Shown here: positions 49,949-62,390 of the stretch, one piece after another | How the letters are laid out: each line of letters starts with the position of its first letter | Numbering within the stretch: the first letter of the stretch is position 1 | Origin: Oxytricha trifallax | Taxonomy: Eukaryota > Ciliophora > Spirotrichea > Sporadotrichida > Oxytrichidae | DNA: 64,000 bases | Reading direction: 5' to 3' | Assembly: GCA_000711775.1 (NCBI GenBank) | Contig: ARYC01002623.1 | Location: forward strand, 1-64,000 | The notes under the pieces: model-generated | What the model saw: the letters and a program-made list of their open reading frames with translations, nothing else | Database searches by the model: none | Told to the model about the DNA's origin: nothing | Position numbers and translations under genes: made by a program

Positions 49949-51357
49949 AGAAAATGAAATTATTATATTAAAAAATGGCGAATAAGCAAATTATATACAC
50001 TTAAATTGCTTATAATGAATCACATTATTTTGCTAAGTTATTACTATGCATTATGATTTATTATTAATTAATTAATTTCTTTATCTTAAAATATAATTTC
50101 ACTATGCTATTTGGACAACCTTTTAAACTATTTTTGTCATCTTATGATCTATTAAATATCAATAGAAGTAACTTAAAGTTTGTAATTTTTAACAGTATTA
50201 AGTTTAGATTCATAGATAGTAATTTTTAAGTATAAAAAAGGCTAAGATAAGCATTAAGCCGATCATGAATCATACAATTTTTAGAGCTAAAAGTTTTAAC
50301 ATTTTATATTGAATATAATTATTTTCATTTTGAAATTAATAAATTTCGTAAAAAGCTAATAATTATTGAGTTAGTTATAAAAATGCATTTTATTTTAATT
50401 AACAATATTGTTTTTACGATTGTTTCATTCAAAAATGCATTAAATATTTGTACATGAGATCTCAAAATATTTAAAAAATGAGCAAAGTTTGATGCAACTA
50501 AAGTATGCAATTCACAGTAGCTAAGATATTCATTAATTCGAACCTGTTGAAAATGGTTCATATATATAATGACATTTATATTATTATTTTATATGAATTT
50601 CACTAATAATAAATTAGTGAAATGCATTTCACCAATCTAACATTAGTGAAATTCATATAAATCAATATTACTTATGTTATATAAACTATTAATGCATTGA
50701 TAATTTTAACTATTTATATATTAATAATTTATTGTCCTAATATAGGACATGATTAATATCTTATAGTATATATTCTAAAAATGTAATACTGTTTTGATAA
50801 TAGTTTAAATTAGATTAAGTTATGATATACAAGTATATATAGACTTTTACAAATTCTAATTAGATTTTAGGAACATTGTTCTTTTAAGAAAAGAGATTCA
50901 AATTTTTTTCATTTATTCACTATTTATGGATAAAAAAATATTATATATTATAAAAAGGGACCCTAAAAAATCGATATAGAAATAAGCATAATTACAGATA
51001 GATTTATGACTAATTACATAAGGAATATTAGGATTCCTTAATTAGATACTCAATGTAATTATTAATATTTAGTAAAAATATAATGTATTTATTATTATAC
51101 TTATATTAGCTTAATAATTATTATATATAAATGTATTACACTAGTTTAATTAAGTATAGCATTTTAGATAACTAAAACAATGTCATTTAATGAGTCTTCG
51201 TTCGTTAAAAGCCAAAATTTTCAAAAATCACAATGTTTCAAGTAAACTATTGGGTTTTGTTAATATATGCCTCAATGCCATCTAATGGCTATAATAATTA
51301 ATTTTTGTAATCGATATGAATATCGATTATTATTTATATTAATGTACTAGTTACATT
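49949..51357. other. A+T-rich spacer with a small palindrome
   Basis: Featureless except for an exact 20-bp inverted repeat (50588-50607 and 50642-50661, TTTATATGAATTTCACTAAT) enclosing a further nested hairpin. The ATT at 51355-51357 is the left target duplication of the TBE. Confidence 0.5.
50588..50661. repeat. Small nested palindrome
   Basis: Perfect 20-bp arms with inner complementary ATTAGTGAAAT and ATTTCAC segments, giving a compact 74-bp cruciform-prone unit. It could be a minimal foldback remnant. Confidence 0.7.
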
Positions 51358-51492
51358 CAAAACCCCAAAACCCTTTCAGTAGTTTAATTGAGTTTTTGAT
51401 TGATATAAATAAACTATTAGTGCATACTTTATTAGGGTTTTAATAGGGTTTATGTAGGGGTTTAATGTTTAAATATTAGTAATTTAAGTGAG
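51358..51492. repeat. TBE copy 2, left terminal inverted repeat
   Basis: About 135 bp starting with telomere-like C4A4 units. It matches the inverse of 55376-55508 with only a handful of differences. The transposase ATG (51496) lies immediately inside it. Confidence 0.95.
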
Positions 51493-51495
51493 TAT

Positions 51496-52546
51496 ATGCG
51501 AGGTTTGGGGTCTGTTTATGACATTGAGTATATAGATTTATTGTTTAAGTTGCGTTATAGGTGCGATGATTATAGTGATCATCTCAAACCTATCCTTAAT
51601 TACAACATATATTGCAAGACTGCTCCATAAATCTCCTGAAACTGTGAGGTCTCATTGTCTATTAGCATTGAATTTAAAGAGACAGCAGCTTAATTCTAAG
51701 CCTAAGAGACCTCTAAAATTTTAGCAGCCTCATATCGATTATCTAATTAATGATAAGACTCTTAAATACTGGGCTCACTTCTCTCTGGCCTAGAGAGCTG
51801 TGATGTTTCATCGCCAATTTCCTGAGCTTCATATCTCTGATTAATCTATAGCGAACATATATAAAAAGAACGGAATATCTTACAAGACAGTCAATCGCAT
51901 TAAGAGAGTGATTGACTTTAATGTTTCATTTAATAAGACTAATTTAAATTATATATTCGATTAAATGCAGAAGTCTTAATAGCATAATATAAAGTTCATA
52001 CATGCTGATGAAGCTGTATTTACATTCAATACATTTATATCAAGGTCTTGGTACAAGAGGTATACTAATATATAAGTTTATGACGAAAAGGTTAAGATAT
52101 AAACTAATGCAATCCTTGGTGGAATCAGTGAAGATAGTGGCCTAGAGACTAATGTTATCCACCCTCGCTCTATAAAGACTGAATAATATATTAAGTTCTT
52201 ACAATAACTCAGAGGCAAATACGCTGACTAAGAGATTATTCTGTTCGTTGATAACTTATCAGTTCATAAAACTAAAGGCTCAAGGAAGGAATATGAAAGG
52301 CTAAACATAACACCTGTATTTAATGTTCCTTACAGCCCTTAGTTTAATGGAATTGAATTATATTGGGGGTTATTGAAAGGCCACTACAAGAAACTTCTAC
52401 TCTATCACTTAATGCACGACTTGAAAATAGATACAGTCGATTTTATAAAGAGTGCTGCTAAAAGAGTCAGCGATGATAAAGCTAAAGTATGCGCAAGAGA
52501 AGGGAGATTTTGTGTTTATAAATAAGTTTTAGATTTAAACGAATGA
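51496..52546 (+). pseudogene. TBE transposase (42-kDa-type, DDE), nearly intact
   Basis: The homologous start is ATG 51496 (MRGLGSVYDIEYIDLLFKL); the stop is TGA 52544-52546. The total of 1051 nt is one more than a multiple of three: compared with the other copies there is a 1-nt insertion near 51600. Downstream of it the frame is open throughout, with RSHCLLALNLKRQ, NGISYKTVNRIKRVIDF (helix-turn-helix region), HADEAVFTF (D1), ILFVDNLSVHK (D2) and PYSPQFNGIELYWGLLKG (E). A frame from ATG 51518 is open for 342 codons but uses a non-homologous first 25-30 residues. In the known biology, TBE transposases are needed for developmental DNA elimination. Confidence 0.95.
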
Positions 52547-52552
52547 ATAAAT

Positions 52553-53343
52553 TCACATATTAAATTTGCCCGTAAAGGGATTTCGCTTCTCTTTCTTTTC
52601 TTCCTCTTAAGGCTTGCTTGGGCCCATGTTTTTTGTTTTAGTGCCAGCTCCTGCATCTATGTTCATCTCTTCTGGCTTTTAGAAATCTTTGAAGAGTCTC
52701 TTACTCAATTCATGTTTTACTTGAGACTTTCTTTCTCTGTTTAATTTGCTGCGCTCTTTCATCAAGTAAATAGCAGTAGCAGGTTTTTCTATAAAGTTAG
52801 AAGACTAAGCTTACTTGAAATCAAAGGATGCTTTTAAAGTTCCTACAGCCAGGTATCACTTATTTTAATACCTTGCTTCTCTTTTTCTTCAGGAGAGATG
52901 CTGTAGCGTTTCTTATGAGCTTCTTAAATAACTTCATTTAAGTAATCAGGTTTCAGAGTTCCAAGAACACCAATAAAGAAGTTTCTCTCTGGTAACTTAT
53001 TAGAGAGCTGTAGCTTTGATGGAAGGTAGAGAGCTACGTTCGGATCACTCATAGCATCGTCATATAGGTTTGTCACTGATATTTCAAGGTAGTTAGGTAT
53101 CTCTATCATCCTAATTTCATTAGACTTAAAAGCTTTTTTCTCTTCACTCAGTAAGGCTTTTAAGAATGAGATTTTAGTTCCTTCCTGGGTTGGCAAGAAC
53201 AATTTAACTTTAGTTAATCTATTAGTATTAGTTAAAAGTTTACCTTGCTAAACCAAGTACCTATAGTGGTCCTCTTTACTTCAAAATTTTCCTATTAAAT
53301 CTTGAGATTAAATTCTCTTCATTGCATCATTCATAGACTCCAT
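52553..53343 (-). pseudogene. TBE 22-kDa-type protein
   Basis: ATG 53341-53343, TGA 52553-52555. Removing the 26-nt candidate intron (52789-52814) gives 255 codons in one frame. It is interrupted only by a TGA at codon 21 (53281-53283), probably from an Arg codon. Visible blocks are MESMNDAMKRIQSQDLIGKF, YLVQQGKLLTNTNRLTK, MIEIPNYLEISVTNLYDDAM, LYLPSKLQLSNKLPERNFF, LMKERSKLNRERKSQVKHEL, and a Lys/Glu-rich C-terminus. The function is not known to me; the basic tail suggests nucleic-acid contact. An in-frame ATG at 53107-53109 would allow a 177-codon product that avoids the TGA. Confidence 0.93.
52789..52814 (-). other. Candidate 26-nt intron in the 22-kDa-type gene (copy 2)
   Basis: On the minus strand it reads GTAAGCTTAGTC, then TTCTAACTTTATAG. 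It has a consensus 5' splice site, a TTCTAAC branch-like motif and a TATAG 3' site. Its removal joins LISK to KPATAIYLMKE in frame, and the second TBE needs removal of the same 26 nt. Confidence 0.62.
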
Positions 53344-53568
53344 CTTGCTTCCTCTTTCTAGAAATGTTAATGAAATTTAAAATTATGAATATCCATTCTA
53401 AGTTCATTAAAATCTTACTACTAAATAGGGAGGACCTACTGGAGGTCTGTCTACCTTGAAAAGATATGAGGAGAAGCATTGAAAAACTTGCTCAAAGTTT
53501 TACAGATTGATTTCCATTTTTATCAAACTTTCTCCATTAAATTGCTCCCAATAATGTTTAATTATTTT

Positions 53569-53707
53569 AGGAGGTCCTCCAAATTAAGTTCGAACTTTAT
53601 TAGGAGTTAAATTTTAAGCTAAAACTTAATTAGGAGCAGATTAAATTAAAAAATGCTTAATAATCTTACCTCAAAATTAAGATCAATCTTGATTTGGAGG
53701 ACCTCCT
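53569..53707. promoter_or_regulatory. Conserved AGGAGGTCCTCC dyad between the divergent TBE genes (copy 2)
   Basis: AGGAGGTCCTCC at 53569-53580 and its inverse at 53696-53707 border a segment with CTCCTAATTAAGTT-type repeats, as in copy 1. It sits between the 22-kDa-type (53343, -) and 57-kDa-type (53902, +) starts. Conservation of this non-coding dyad amid diverged A+T sequence argues for function, such as a bidirectional promoter or binding site. Confidence 0.62.
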
Positions 53708-53901
53708 AGAGAAACAAAACTTCATTAGGAGTATTTTAATTTATTAAAACGAATATATTCTCATAAAATATTTCAACTTACTGTGATTAATTGATTTTCT
53801 TTCCTCTCAGCAAAGAATCTACCAGAGTGTCTTATACTCTAATTTATGTTTATCTCGGTAGATTTTATCATTATTATAATAAATTATATCAGTAAACTAA
53901 A

Positions 53902-55347
53902 ATGAGCGCAAACCTGTTTAGAAGAGCGGCATTACTTGGATCAAGCCAATAAAAGTTGTCATTCCAGCAACCAAGAAAAGTAAAGACCAGAGACGCTTGT
54001 ACTCAGTGGGAGCCTACTTATGACAACTTTTATCAGTCTAGCTTTGAGATTTAAATATAAGTTAAGTAGGAGGTCATCATAGAAGCTGTGCAAATTGAGA
54101 AGGAGTTTAAACACTCCGCCATAGAGCATTAATAATTACAAGCCAAAGTTGACTATATATGCAAAGAATGCAATAAATTTTCTCTTACAAGTCAGCTTAT
54201 AAGAGACACTTGAGAGATATACACAACAATATGCAAAGGTTATATCTCAAGCATTAAAAGAAAGATGGGAAGTATGTCTGTGAGTTCTGTGAGAGGCCAT
54301 ATTCTCATACTAGAGACCTCAAAGTGCACTTAAAGAAAAAAGCACAATCAAAGTTTTGTCTTTATTGATGAAACTATAGAGAATAGATTCCTCTAAAAGA
54401 GAAGATCAAGAAACCTAATGGAGTCTCTTAGATTTTAAGTCTAGAAGTAAGTTAAAATGAAGAAAACCTTCAAGAACTTTCCAGTCTCTGAGATCAATGA
54501 TATCATGGTTAAAATAGAGGCGATGAAGATTCCTATATTAAAAATCATTGACTTAGATTCTTGCCTAGAAAGCTATCTCACTCTTGAAGATAAATAGAGA
54601 AGAGAGTCATTACAGATGACTAATATGCTTATAAGATATATCCTTTCAATCACTTCCTTGCTGATGACAAGTTCCAAATGGAAGTTGCTAATGAGTATTA
54701 TGCTCTTTAAAAGGCAAGGTTAAATGAGTGCAGGCATATTATCTATCTTGATGCTATTTTACTTGGTAAAGATAATGTAGCCTTCAGGCTTTCTTTATAG
54801 AAATGAGTTACAGAGAATTCTTATCTGACAATAGATGTCAGAGATAAATTAGCTAGATAGTATAGCAGATAGTGGAGGGGATTAAAGAGCTTCACAAACA
54901 AGGTTATGTTCATAGAGACTTAAAGCCAGAGAACATCATGATGAACTTTCAGCCTCTTAGAGCTTATATTATTGACTTCAACAGAGCTCAAAGAGTGCAA
55001 GCCTCTGCATAAGGAAATGTATACGGTACTCCAGGATATTTCGTAGAGAGAGAGGATTGGAGAGATGGAGACACTTAATGGGATATCTGGGCTCTAGCAG
55101 TTATAATAATAGAGAGCGACATGCCAAGAAACGATTACTTTAGCTGCAGAGGAGAGAGAGATTCTAAGCAGAGAATCAAACAATATCTCGATAAAAATAA
55201 AAAAATGGAGGTCTCAAAGAACTTGCATACTCAACTATTATCAAGCCAAACTAAGAGAAATAACAAACAATAGAAACAATCAAACATCAACTAAGAAAGA
55301 TAAAATTCAGAGAACTGCCACATGACTCTAAGCTTATGTTTGTGTGA
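53902..55347 (+). pseudogene. TBE 57-kDa-type protein: C2H2 zinc fingers plus protein-kinase-like domain
   Basis: From ATG 53902 (MSANLFRRAALLGSSQQ) to TGA 55345-55347, about 481 codons. Two C2H2 fingers (CKEC... and YVCEFCERPYSHTRDLKVH) are followed by a kinase-like domain with YVHRDLKPENIMMNF, IIDFNRAQR (DFN instead of DFG), YGTPGYF and WDIWALAV. Single-base indels relative to the other TBE lie near 54178 (first finger), 54340 (after the second finger), 54800 and 55205, so the frame is broken although the sequence is well kept. The HRD Asp and DFx Asp remain, so a functional ancestor may have been an active kinase. Confidence 0.94.
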
Positions 55348-55375
55348 AATATTTTAAAAACTCGCTTGTTATAAT

Positions 55376-55508
55376 CACTTAAATTACTAATATTTAAACA
55401 TAAAACCCCTACATAAACCCTATTAAAACCCTAATAAAGTATGCCTTAATAGTCTACTTTTATCAATCAAAAACTCAATCAAATTACTGAAAGGGTTTTG
55501 GGGTTTTG
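55376..55508. repeat. TBE copy 2, right terminal inverted repeat
   Basis: Inverse of the left repeat, ending GGGTTTTGGGGTTTTG followed by the ATT duplication. It begins 28 bp after the 57-kDa-type stop codon. Confidence 0.95.
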
Positions 55509-58500
55509 ATTAATATAACAATGCGTACAGTATTAATATTGAAGAATAATTTAATTTTAAAATTTGAGCATATACACGAGTATAATTATTATTATTATAA
55601 ACAAGTATTTTATTAATGAAATTAAGCTTTATTTTATTGTTAATAAGATGAAATTCTCAATTAATTAATAAATGTATTTTACCTGAAATCATTTAGTCAT
55701 TAAAATTTGTCTAAATTGTAAATGTGCGCATTTCTTTGCTTTTAAAATCATTGAAGAATATAAGATAACCTATTAAAGAGCGAGTATATGGTAAAAAGAC
55801 AGTTTCTTTGGATATATGTATTAAAAAAATCTTTGTTTTTTATAAAAAAAATTATCAGCATTATCTTAAAGGTTGAATAAAGTTTCTGCTAATATCATGT
55901 ATTTCAAGGGAATTCTTTCACATATATATATATAGCAGTATAGAGGTATTTAAGTAAATTTTATTTGCCAAAGTACTTAAAACTTTATCCACCACATAAA
56001 CTCTATTTTTAATTATCGCTTTCTATCTCATTATTGAGGAAAAGAACCTAAAATAAAACATCAATATAAAAACGTGGGGATGACTCATGAGATTGGAAAA
56101 ATTATGATTAATATCTATTTGAAAGCCAATAAAATAAGGCATCATTTAGTCTTTAATTAATTCCTTAAATTTACCTAGTAGAAATTTGCAATATTCTTAA
56201 TTATTAGCTTTAGTATACTTTGGCAAGAACTAATTTCTTCCAATTAATTAATTTGGATAGCAGATAAAGTACCTTAGTAATTACTTGATAATTTGGCTAG
56301 TACTTTTGTAAAATGTCTTTTTTTACAAAAAAAATCACATGTATTTAAATGGAATATAATACTTACTAAATAATCGAATATGCTTGACCAATAAATTATG
56401 ACAGTTTAGGATAATTATATTTGCAATGATCATATTCATTAGTGAACCATGATACATGACTGTTAACTATATTTCTTTGCTATAGTAACTTAAATAAGAA
56501 AATAAATATATTTTAATAACTATTGAATTTTAATAAGTGAACTTCTAAATTCCATAGCACTTTGGAGGAGGATTGTAGTAAATAAAAATAATAAAAATGT
56601 TTTAAATAAAACTTAATCTTTCAAAACATGTCCCATAAATTTCAAGTAAAATATATAATTATTAATAAATTCTTATCATATAATTAAATAAATTCATCAT
56701 AATTTAATCTAATAAAGTATAGTATATAAAAATTTTGGATATATTATATTTCTGATAAAAATCTTGGTATCATTTGCCAATCGACTTTGCAATTATTGTC
56801 CTCGATTGTGATTATATCTGATATGAAACTCAACAGACAGTAATGAACTTTATAATTCCATAATAATATTTATTTCTAATGAAAAGATGTTATAGCATAA
56901 GATTGACAAAAATTATATATTTTGGTATTATTTTGGTTCAAACTTTTATTGAATATTGACAATAGTATAATTATTGTCAAGCCAAAAATAAATATTAGAA
57001 TTATTTTTGAAATAAAAGACTAGATATCTCTAAATTATTACCATAAAATATATAGTGATTTTACTTGTTTATCATATCTTTCAATAAATCAACATATTGC
57101 TTTTATGTAAAACTTATAATAACAGTTTGTAACATATAGTAATTATATGAATTTCCTTAACTCCAAATACTAAAAATGATTTTATTATTATTATATTCTC
57201 TAAATTTTTCCATCGATTCTTGTAATTTATACGCCATTAACATATCTTCTTCCCATAATAAATACCACATTGCTAATATTTAAATTATCCCTTAAATTTT
57301 TGTATATTCTAAATTCAAAATCAGTCCTTATTTCCCATTTATTTTTAAGACTTTTCTAATAGATTTGATTCAAATATATTGATGCTATATTTCGCATTTC
57401 TAATGTTTTCCTCCGATTATTTAAAATATTATGGATATATCCCAAAAAAATAATATTCCTTTTAATTATTTTGAGTTTATATTTATCTATAAATCTCTTC
57501 ATCAATAATAAGGAGCATATTCGATCTGCTTTCAATTAAAATTTATATAATTTGCTTTCCTTTTAAGGTAACCATTTATTACTAATTTCCGATTATATAA
57601 GTACATTAATAAATTTATTATTTAATTTAGTTTAAGCCTATTTATATAAAAAATCAAAATACATTGTACTTTTGCACTCTAATGAATATTTAAAAATAAT
57701 TCTATAAATTTATAATGACTTTTTTAATTGTAAAATCAACTTTTGATCCAAAATTAAGCGAAAGTAATTGAAACAAATAATTTTGAATTAAAATTGTATT
57801 TGAATTTTCTCATAAAAACTTCCTATTTATTCAAGTCAAATGAATCTATATTATCATTAGTGGATTAATTGGAATTTTTCTTAACAACTTTTATTTATGA
57901 TCGAGATAATATATTCTGATTTAATTCTGTATTGAGCAGATAAATAAAATATTACTTTAAAATGTTTTAAATTGTGAAGATTTAATTGAAATAATTGTAA
58001 TTAGGTTATGGAATAAGAGACAACGTAATGAGGCAAAATAATTTTAATGCGTATATTAATTGTTTAAACTATTTTATAACTCTTTACTAGTTGGATAATT
58101 TTTATACATTAATGATATTTAATTAGTATCCTATAATTTTAAACTTGATATCTATGCGTTTATTAAATGGCTGCTCAGTAAGTTACAGTTTATTATGAGT
58201 TTTCTTACAGATAAATATCAAACTGAAGTGAATAAAGTCTTGTCTATTTGTAATTATATAAGTTAAAATTATTTGTTAATTATAATAATATTATTATAAT
58301 TGTGGTATCTCTATCGATCTAGAAATTCTAATCATTTTTTACTGTTTAATTTTAATGATGGAATATTATCTTTTTTTTGTTTTCGAAATGTGAATTCAAT
58401 TAATTTTATTCTAGAGATTTCCAGTAGAAAAGTATGACTATTTTTAATGTTTAAATATAGTGGTAAATTGCCTACTAATAAATAATTTTTAAAATCATTT

Positions 58501-58659
58501 TAAATAATATAAATATTATTATAGTTCATCTCTCCATAAATATAAACTATTTTCATTAACCTCATATTAATCTACATACTTTATATAAATTCAACAAATT
58601 TTATTTGAATCTAATAATTACCTAGTTATTTTTGTTTCGACTGGTTCTTTTTCATTTTA
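55509..58659. other. A+T-rich spacer
   Basis: Over 3 kb of very A+T-rich DNA with short TA runs (near 55925) and a self-complementary ATTATAATAATATTATTATAAT (split: ATTATAATAAT / ATTATTATAAT) near 58279. No gene was recognised. A plus-strand open frame near 58500-58660 may be the 5' part of the next entry. Confidence 0.5.
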
Positions 58660-61065
58660 TATTTAAACTTAGAAAATACAACTTACAAAGAGTCCTGAGG
58701 TTATTAAAGTGGGATTTGATGTTCCCGTGGCAATATGCTAATGATGATCTAATTGATAAGACTGTTAGTCACTTTGAGGTTTAAGGGGATGTTGATTAAC
58801 GAGCTTTAATCACTGATTCCCATTTATCGAGAAGAAATAATAAACAAAGACTTTATGAGTTATTTCAGTCAAAAATTAATATAATGTTCTAGTTCAATTT
58901 AAAAATATATTTGTTAATATTGATTGGAAATTACGCTTAATGAAGCATTTTTATTAGATTGCATTCTGTAGTACATTGATCCAAATATTGTTAAACCTTG
59001 ACTATACTATGATAGCCTCCATCTTAATAAATTGTAATTAAAGCAACTTTTATATTTATTACATTAATATTTATAATGCTAATGAATTCATTAATTTTAT
59101 GATAAATTAACTGCTAATAGGGATTGTAATACACGGAATTGACCTATATTTTCCAGCTTTTTCTCTTTCAAATCTTCAAGATTCTTGGTTGTCTAAATGG
59201 TAGTTTGATGTCCTTAACATTATAATCAAAGTATTTTTCAAATTAATAACTTGTTTTAGTTGATATTTTATGGAATAACAATTGCCTGTTAGTGTTCTAG
59301 TCACAAATGATTTAGTTTATAGTGTTGTTAAATTTAGTCCATTTCTGTTGGTAGACTGAGTGATTAAGAGCAGTTTCACAACTGAGATTTGTCTTTAACC
59401 TTTTCCAAGTAAGATGATCTAGATAACCTAATTGACTATCTCTGCTATGTATTTTTGTTGAAAGAATTTCTTTAAAAACTGTAAACAGTTTAAAATGGAT
59501 TTTATTGTTTATTAAGAATAAATAGTTATTTAAATAAAGAAATAACTTCGAAGAAAGTTTACAGTAACATCATGATTTAAATTTTAATTCAACATGATAT
59601 AACGGTTTCAATATCGCATTATTTTCGAATTGAAAATTTAATCTTAACTAATCTTGGAATAACGTGATCGTTTTTTATATTACTCACATAACTTAAGTCT
59701 CTAAAAGTTATTAGAGGATTAAAACAGGCATTTTCTTAAAAAATCATTCAATTTTTTAAGTAAAGAGATACCTTTTTATTTTATAAGCACAACTATTCAA
59801 AACTGACAATTAAAAGGAACTGGACTTGGTTAAGTAGAAGTAGGGCTTGCATTAAATAAAGCATGATGGTTTATAATTTATAAAAGCATATTAGTTAATA
59901 ACAAATATTCTTCGCAGATGGAGAATTTTTATGCAATAAAATTGTAAGGAAAAAATACCTTTAATTTTATTATTATTCCCCAACTGCTAAGACCACAAAG
60001 AGCGCTTTACAGGAACTTCCAATGGTGACATAAAGAGCAGAGAAGTCAGAAAATACTTTGAAAACGAAAATGATGAGAATTATGAAGATGATTAGAATGT
60101 TGAATCTACTTGGAGATATAAATTTTCTATGATTTTTATAATTATTCATATTATTGTTAATATAATATCCATTATCGCGTATTGTTATGATTTAATTCAT
60201 CATTTCTTCTAGCTGCATCAGACCTTGATGATTTGAAAGAATTAATTCATTAGATATTATTAAATCATCAAAGTGGATAGGGAACTATTGGTTGAATGAC
60301 TAATCTTAAGTAAGTGTCAGTGTTTTTTAAGATAACTATGCAAATTTATAAAAATTAAATTTATCTTAGAAAGAAGTCCATTTAGAGTTTATTGGAAAAG
60401 ATAAGGTCACTATACTAAATCTTTGAAGAATTATAATAAAAATATCATTGAAGTCGCTATAGAAAGTACGGAGCTCATTAACAATAGCTCAAATAAATAA
60501 AAGGATATGTACAATTTCTTGGGAAAAAAACTGTTAATAGTTGTATAAAAAACAACGGTGTATTTAAAATTCTTAGTAAACCCAGATATTCCATTTCCTT
60601 CATTTTCGAAATGAGATTTGAAAAGTTCATTGCCACGCTTTGATTCGAAGCTTATCTTGGGATTTCATAAACGTATAGATTAAAAGATTTTTGTTAACTC
60701 ATCATAAGGGTAAATATTTAGAAAGTATGTAAACCTACCTCAAATATATTAAAGAAATTATTTAAGTACAAAGAATATAATTGTTGAGGTGACCAAACGA
60801 GGATCTCCTAGAGCAGTAATGAGAGAATGAAGGATGTGATTATCTTAAAAACCATGAAGCAAATCATTATATACAAGTTACCTTATTAACCCAGAGATTT
60901 TTTAAAATTATAAACATGTTTTTGAAAGTATTGAAGATAAGAACATGATACTTACTTATTAATGTACTTACACTAACTATCAAAATTATGATAAAAATCA
61001 GCAACCTCCCGCATTAATTGTACATAATAGAGTAATTAAAATTCTGAATACCTAGTTTTGAAAGT
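58660..61065 (+). pseudogene. Decayed gene, probably a large membrane protein; unknown family
   Basis: Several plus-strand stretches in different frames read like protein. About 58610-58740: NNYLVIFVSTGSFSFYIQTQ, SPEVIKVGFDVPVAI. 58740-58870: NDDLIDKTVSHFEVQGDVDQ, ALITDSHLSRRNNKQRLYEL. 59110-59220: IVIHGIDLYFPAFSLSNLQD. 59990-60215: HKERFTGTSNGDIKSREVRK, an acidic stretch, then the membrane-like FSMIFIIIHIIVNIISIIAY. 60430-60830: EVAIESTELINNSSNKQKDM, KSSLPRFDSKLILGFHKRID. 60890-61060: NPEIFQNYKHVFESIEDKNM. Frameshifts and TGA codons separate them. A single multi-segment pseudogene is the simplest view; MDSs separated by eliminated DNA is the alternative. Confidence 0.42.
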
Positions 61066-62237
61066 AGATATAATGAATGATATATAACTCAGTAAATTAA
61101 AACTTAATAGTTAAATTTTATATGGTTTAAGTTGCAATAAATTCAAAGAAACAATAGCAGTTGTTATGATATATATTTTCATAGAAACGCTAAATATAAT
61201 AATAATCCTCAAAAATAAATATATTTATTTCCTCAATTTTCTCATACATTAAGCATTTTCAATTATAATAATTTTAGAATATGTGTTATTAAAATACTAA
61301 AGATCTAACCAATTAAATTTATTCTTAAGCAATGTATCTTTTAAAACTACCTCCTTCTGACTTTTCTAAAAATCCTAGTTTTCTACAAAATATTTTGGTA
61401 GGAAATTAAACAAATTTAGTTGAATATAATAATTAAATATTTAATTGCATGAATACAATTGATTTATCTTTTCTTAAATTAAACTGACATATTCATTTAT
61501 TCATTTATTATTGCTTAGTTTTATAAAAATCAAATAATTTAATAATTAACAAATAATATTGAATTTAAACTTCTGATCTTTAAATTATTAATAATTAAAT
61601 CAATCATAAGAGGTTCTTTTAATTTAAAAAGATAACTTTTATTAAAGTTGAATAATGATTGATTGATTGTGAATGTTTTTAATTAGGTAAAATTCTAAAT
61701 AAATTGCTAGATATGGTTATTTTATAGTTTAAATACACCTCAAAGTTTTTCTAGGAATTTTTATATCTATAGCATTTATTAATTTAGATACAGCGCTCTT
61801 CTTTTTTGTTATCATCGTTATTTTTTATAAAGATGAAGTTATTTATTATTATTTTGTTAACTTCTTCAATCTAACTAGGTTTTTAATTAAATACATAAAA
61901 CATTTTTAAATATTAATGAAGCTTAATCATTACATAAGTTAATAAAAATATTTTAGATAAACTAAATAATTTATATTTTGTATCCAATTAATTTAAACTT
62001 TAATGAATGATTTTAATAAAACGAGACTTTTATTTATCTTTCAGAATGATTATTAACTATCACTTTAACAAGCATTTACCTTCCACAGTATATAACACTT
62101 ACTAATTAAAGTAAATGCTGTTGCTTTTAATATCTTTATTACAAGTACAGCCTATAATAAATAATATATTGGTGGCAATCATACATTTCTAGATTATCAT
62201 ATATTTTTAATAGTGCTTAGGCTTTTGCCAAAGGGTC
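61066..62237. other. A+T-rich spacer
   Basis: Nothing recognised. Confidence 0.5.
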
Positions 62238-62390
62238 TCACATGTGTAATCTTAATAATGATGGAATTTATTAATTTGTTTAACTAATATCGTCTCTGCC
62301 ATAAGAGGCATGAATGAGTCTATCGTTTTCAAGTTGAGTAGCATCATCATCAACTAATTCATCTTCCTCTATTGATTTAGACAAGATTTT
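62238..62390 (-). CDS. Short coding-like fragment, unknown
   Basis: A minus-strand frame of about 50 codons ends at TGA (62238-62240): KILSKSIEEDELVDDDATQL, ENDRLIHASYGRDDISQTNQ, then IPSLLRLHM. The acidic, balanced composition and locally raised G+C separate it from noise. No start codon and no family were recognised, so it is probably the last segment of a gene or a relic. Confidence 0.38.

Larger units (their letters stand above)
51358..55508 (+). mobile_element. TBE transposon, complete with target duplication (copy 2)
   Basis: 4151 bp. Both ends are intact: CAAAACCCCAAAACCC at the left and its inverse at the right, flanked by the direct duplication ATT (51355-51357 and 55509-55511), matching the ANT target of TBE elements. 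It contains a transposase (+), a 22-kDa-type gene (-) and a 57-kDa-type zinc-finger/kinase gene (+) in the standard layout. The first two genes converge with a 6-bp gap, and the second and third diverge from the AGGAGGTCCTCC region. Small indels affect each gene, so it is recently active but probably not autonomous. Confidence 0.98.
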
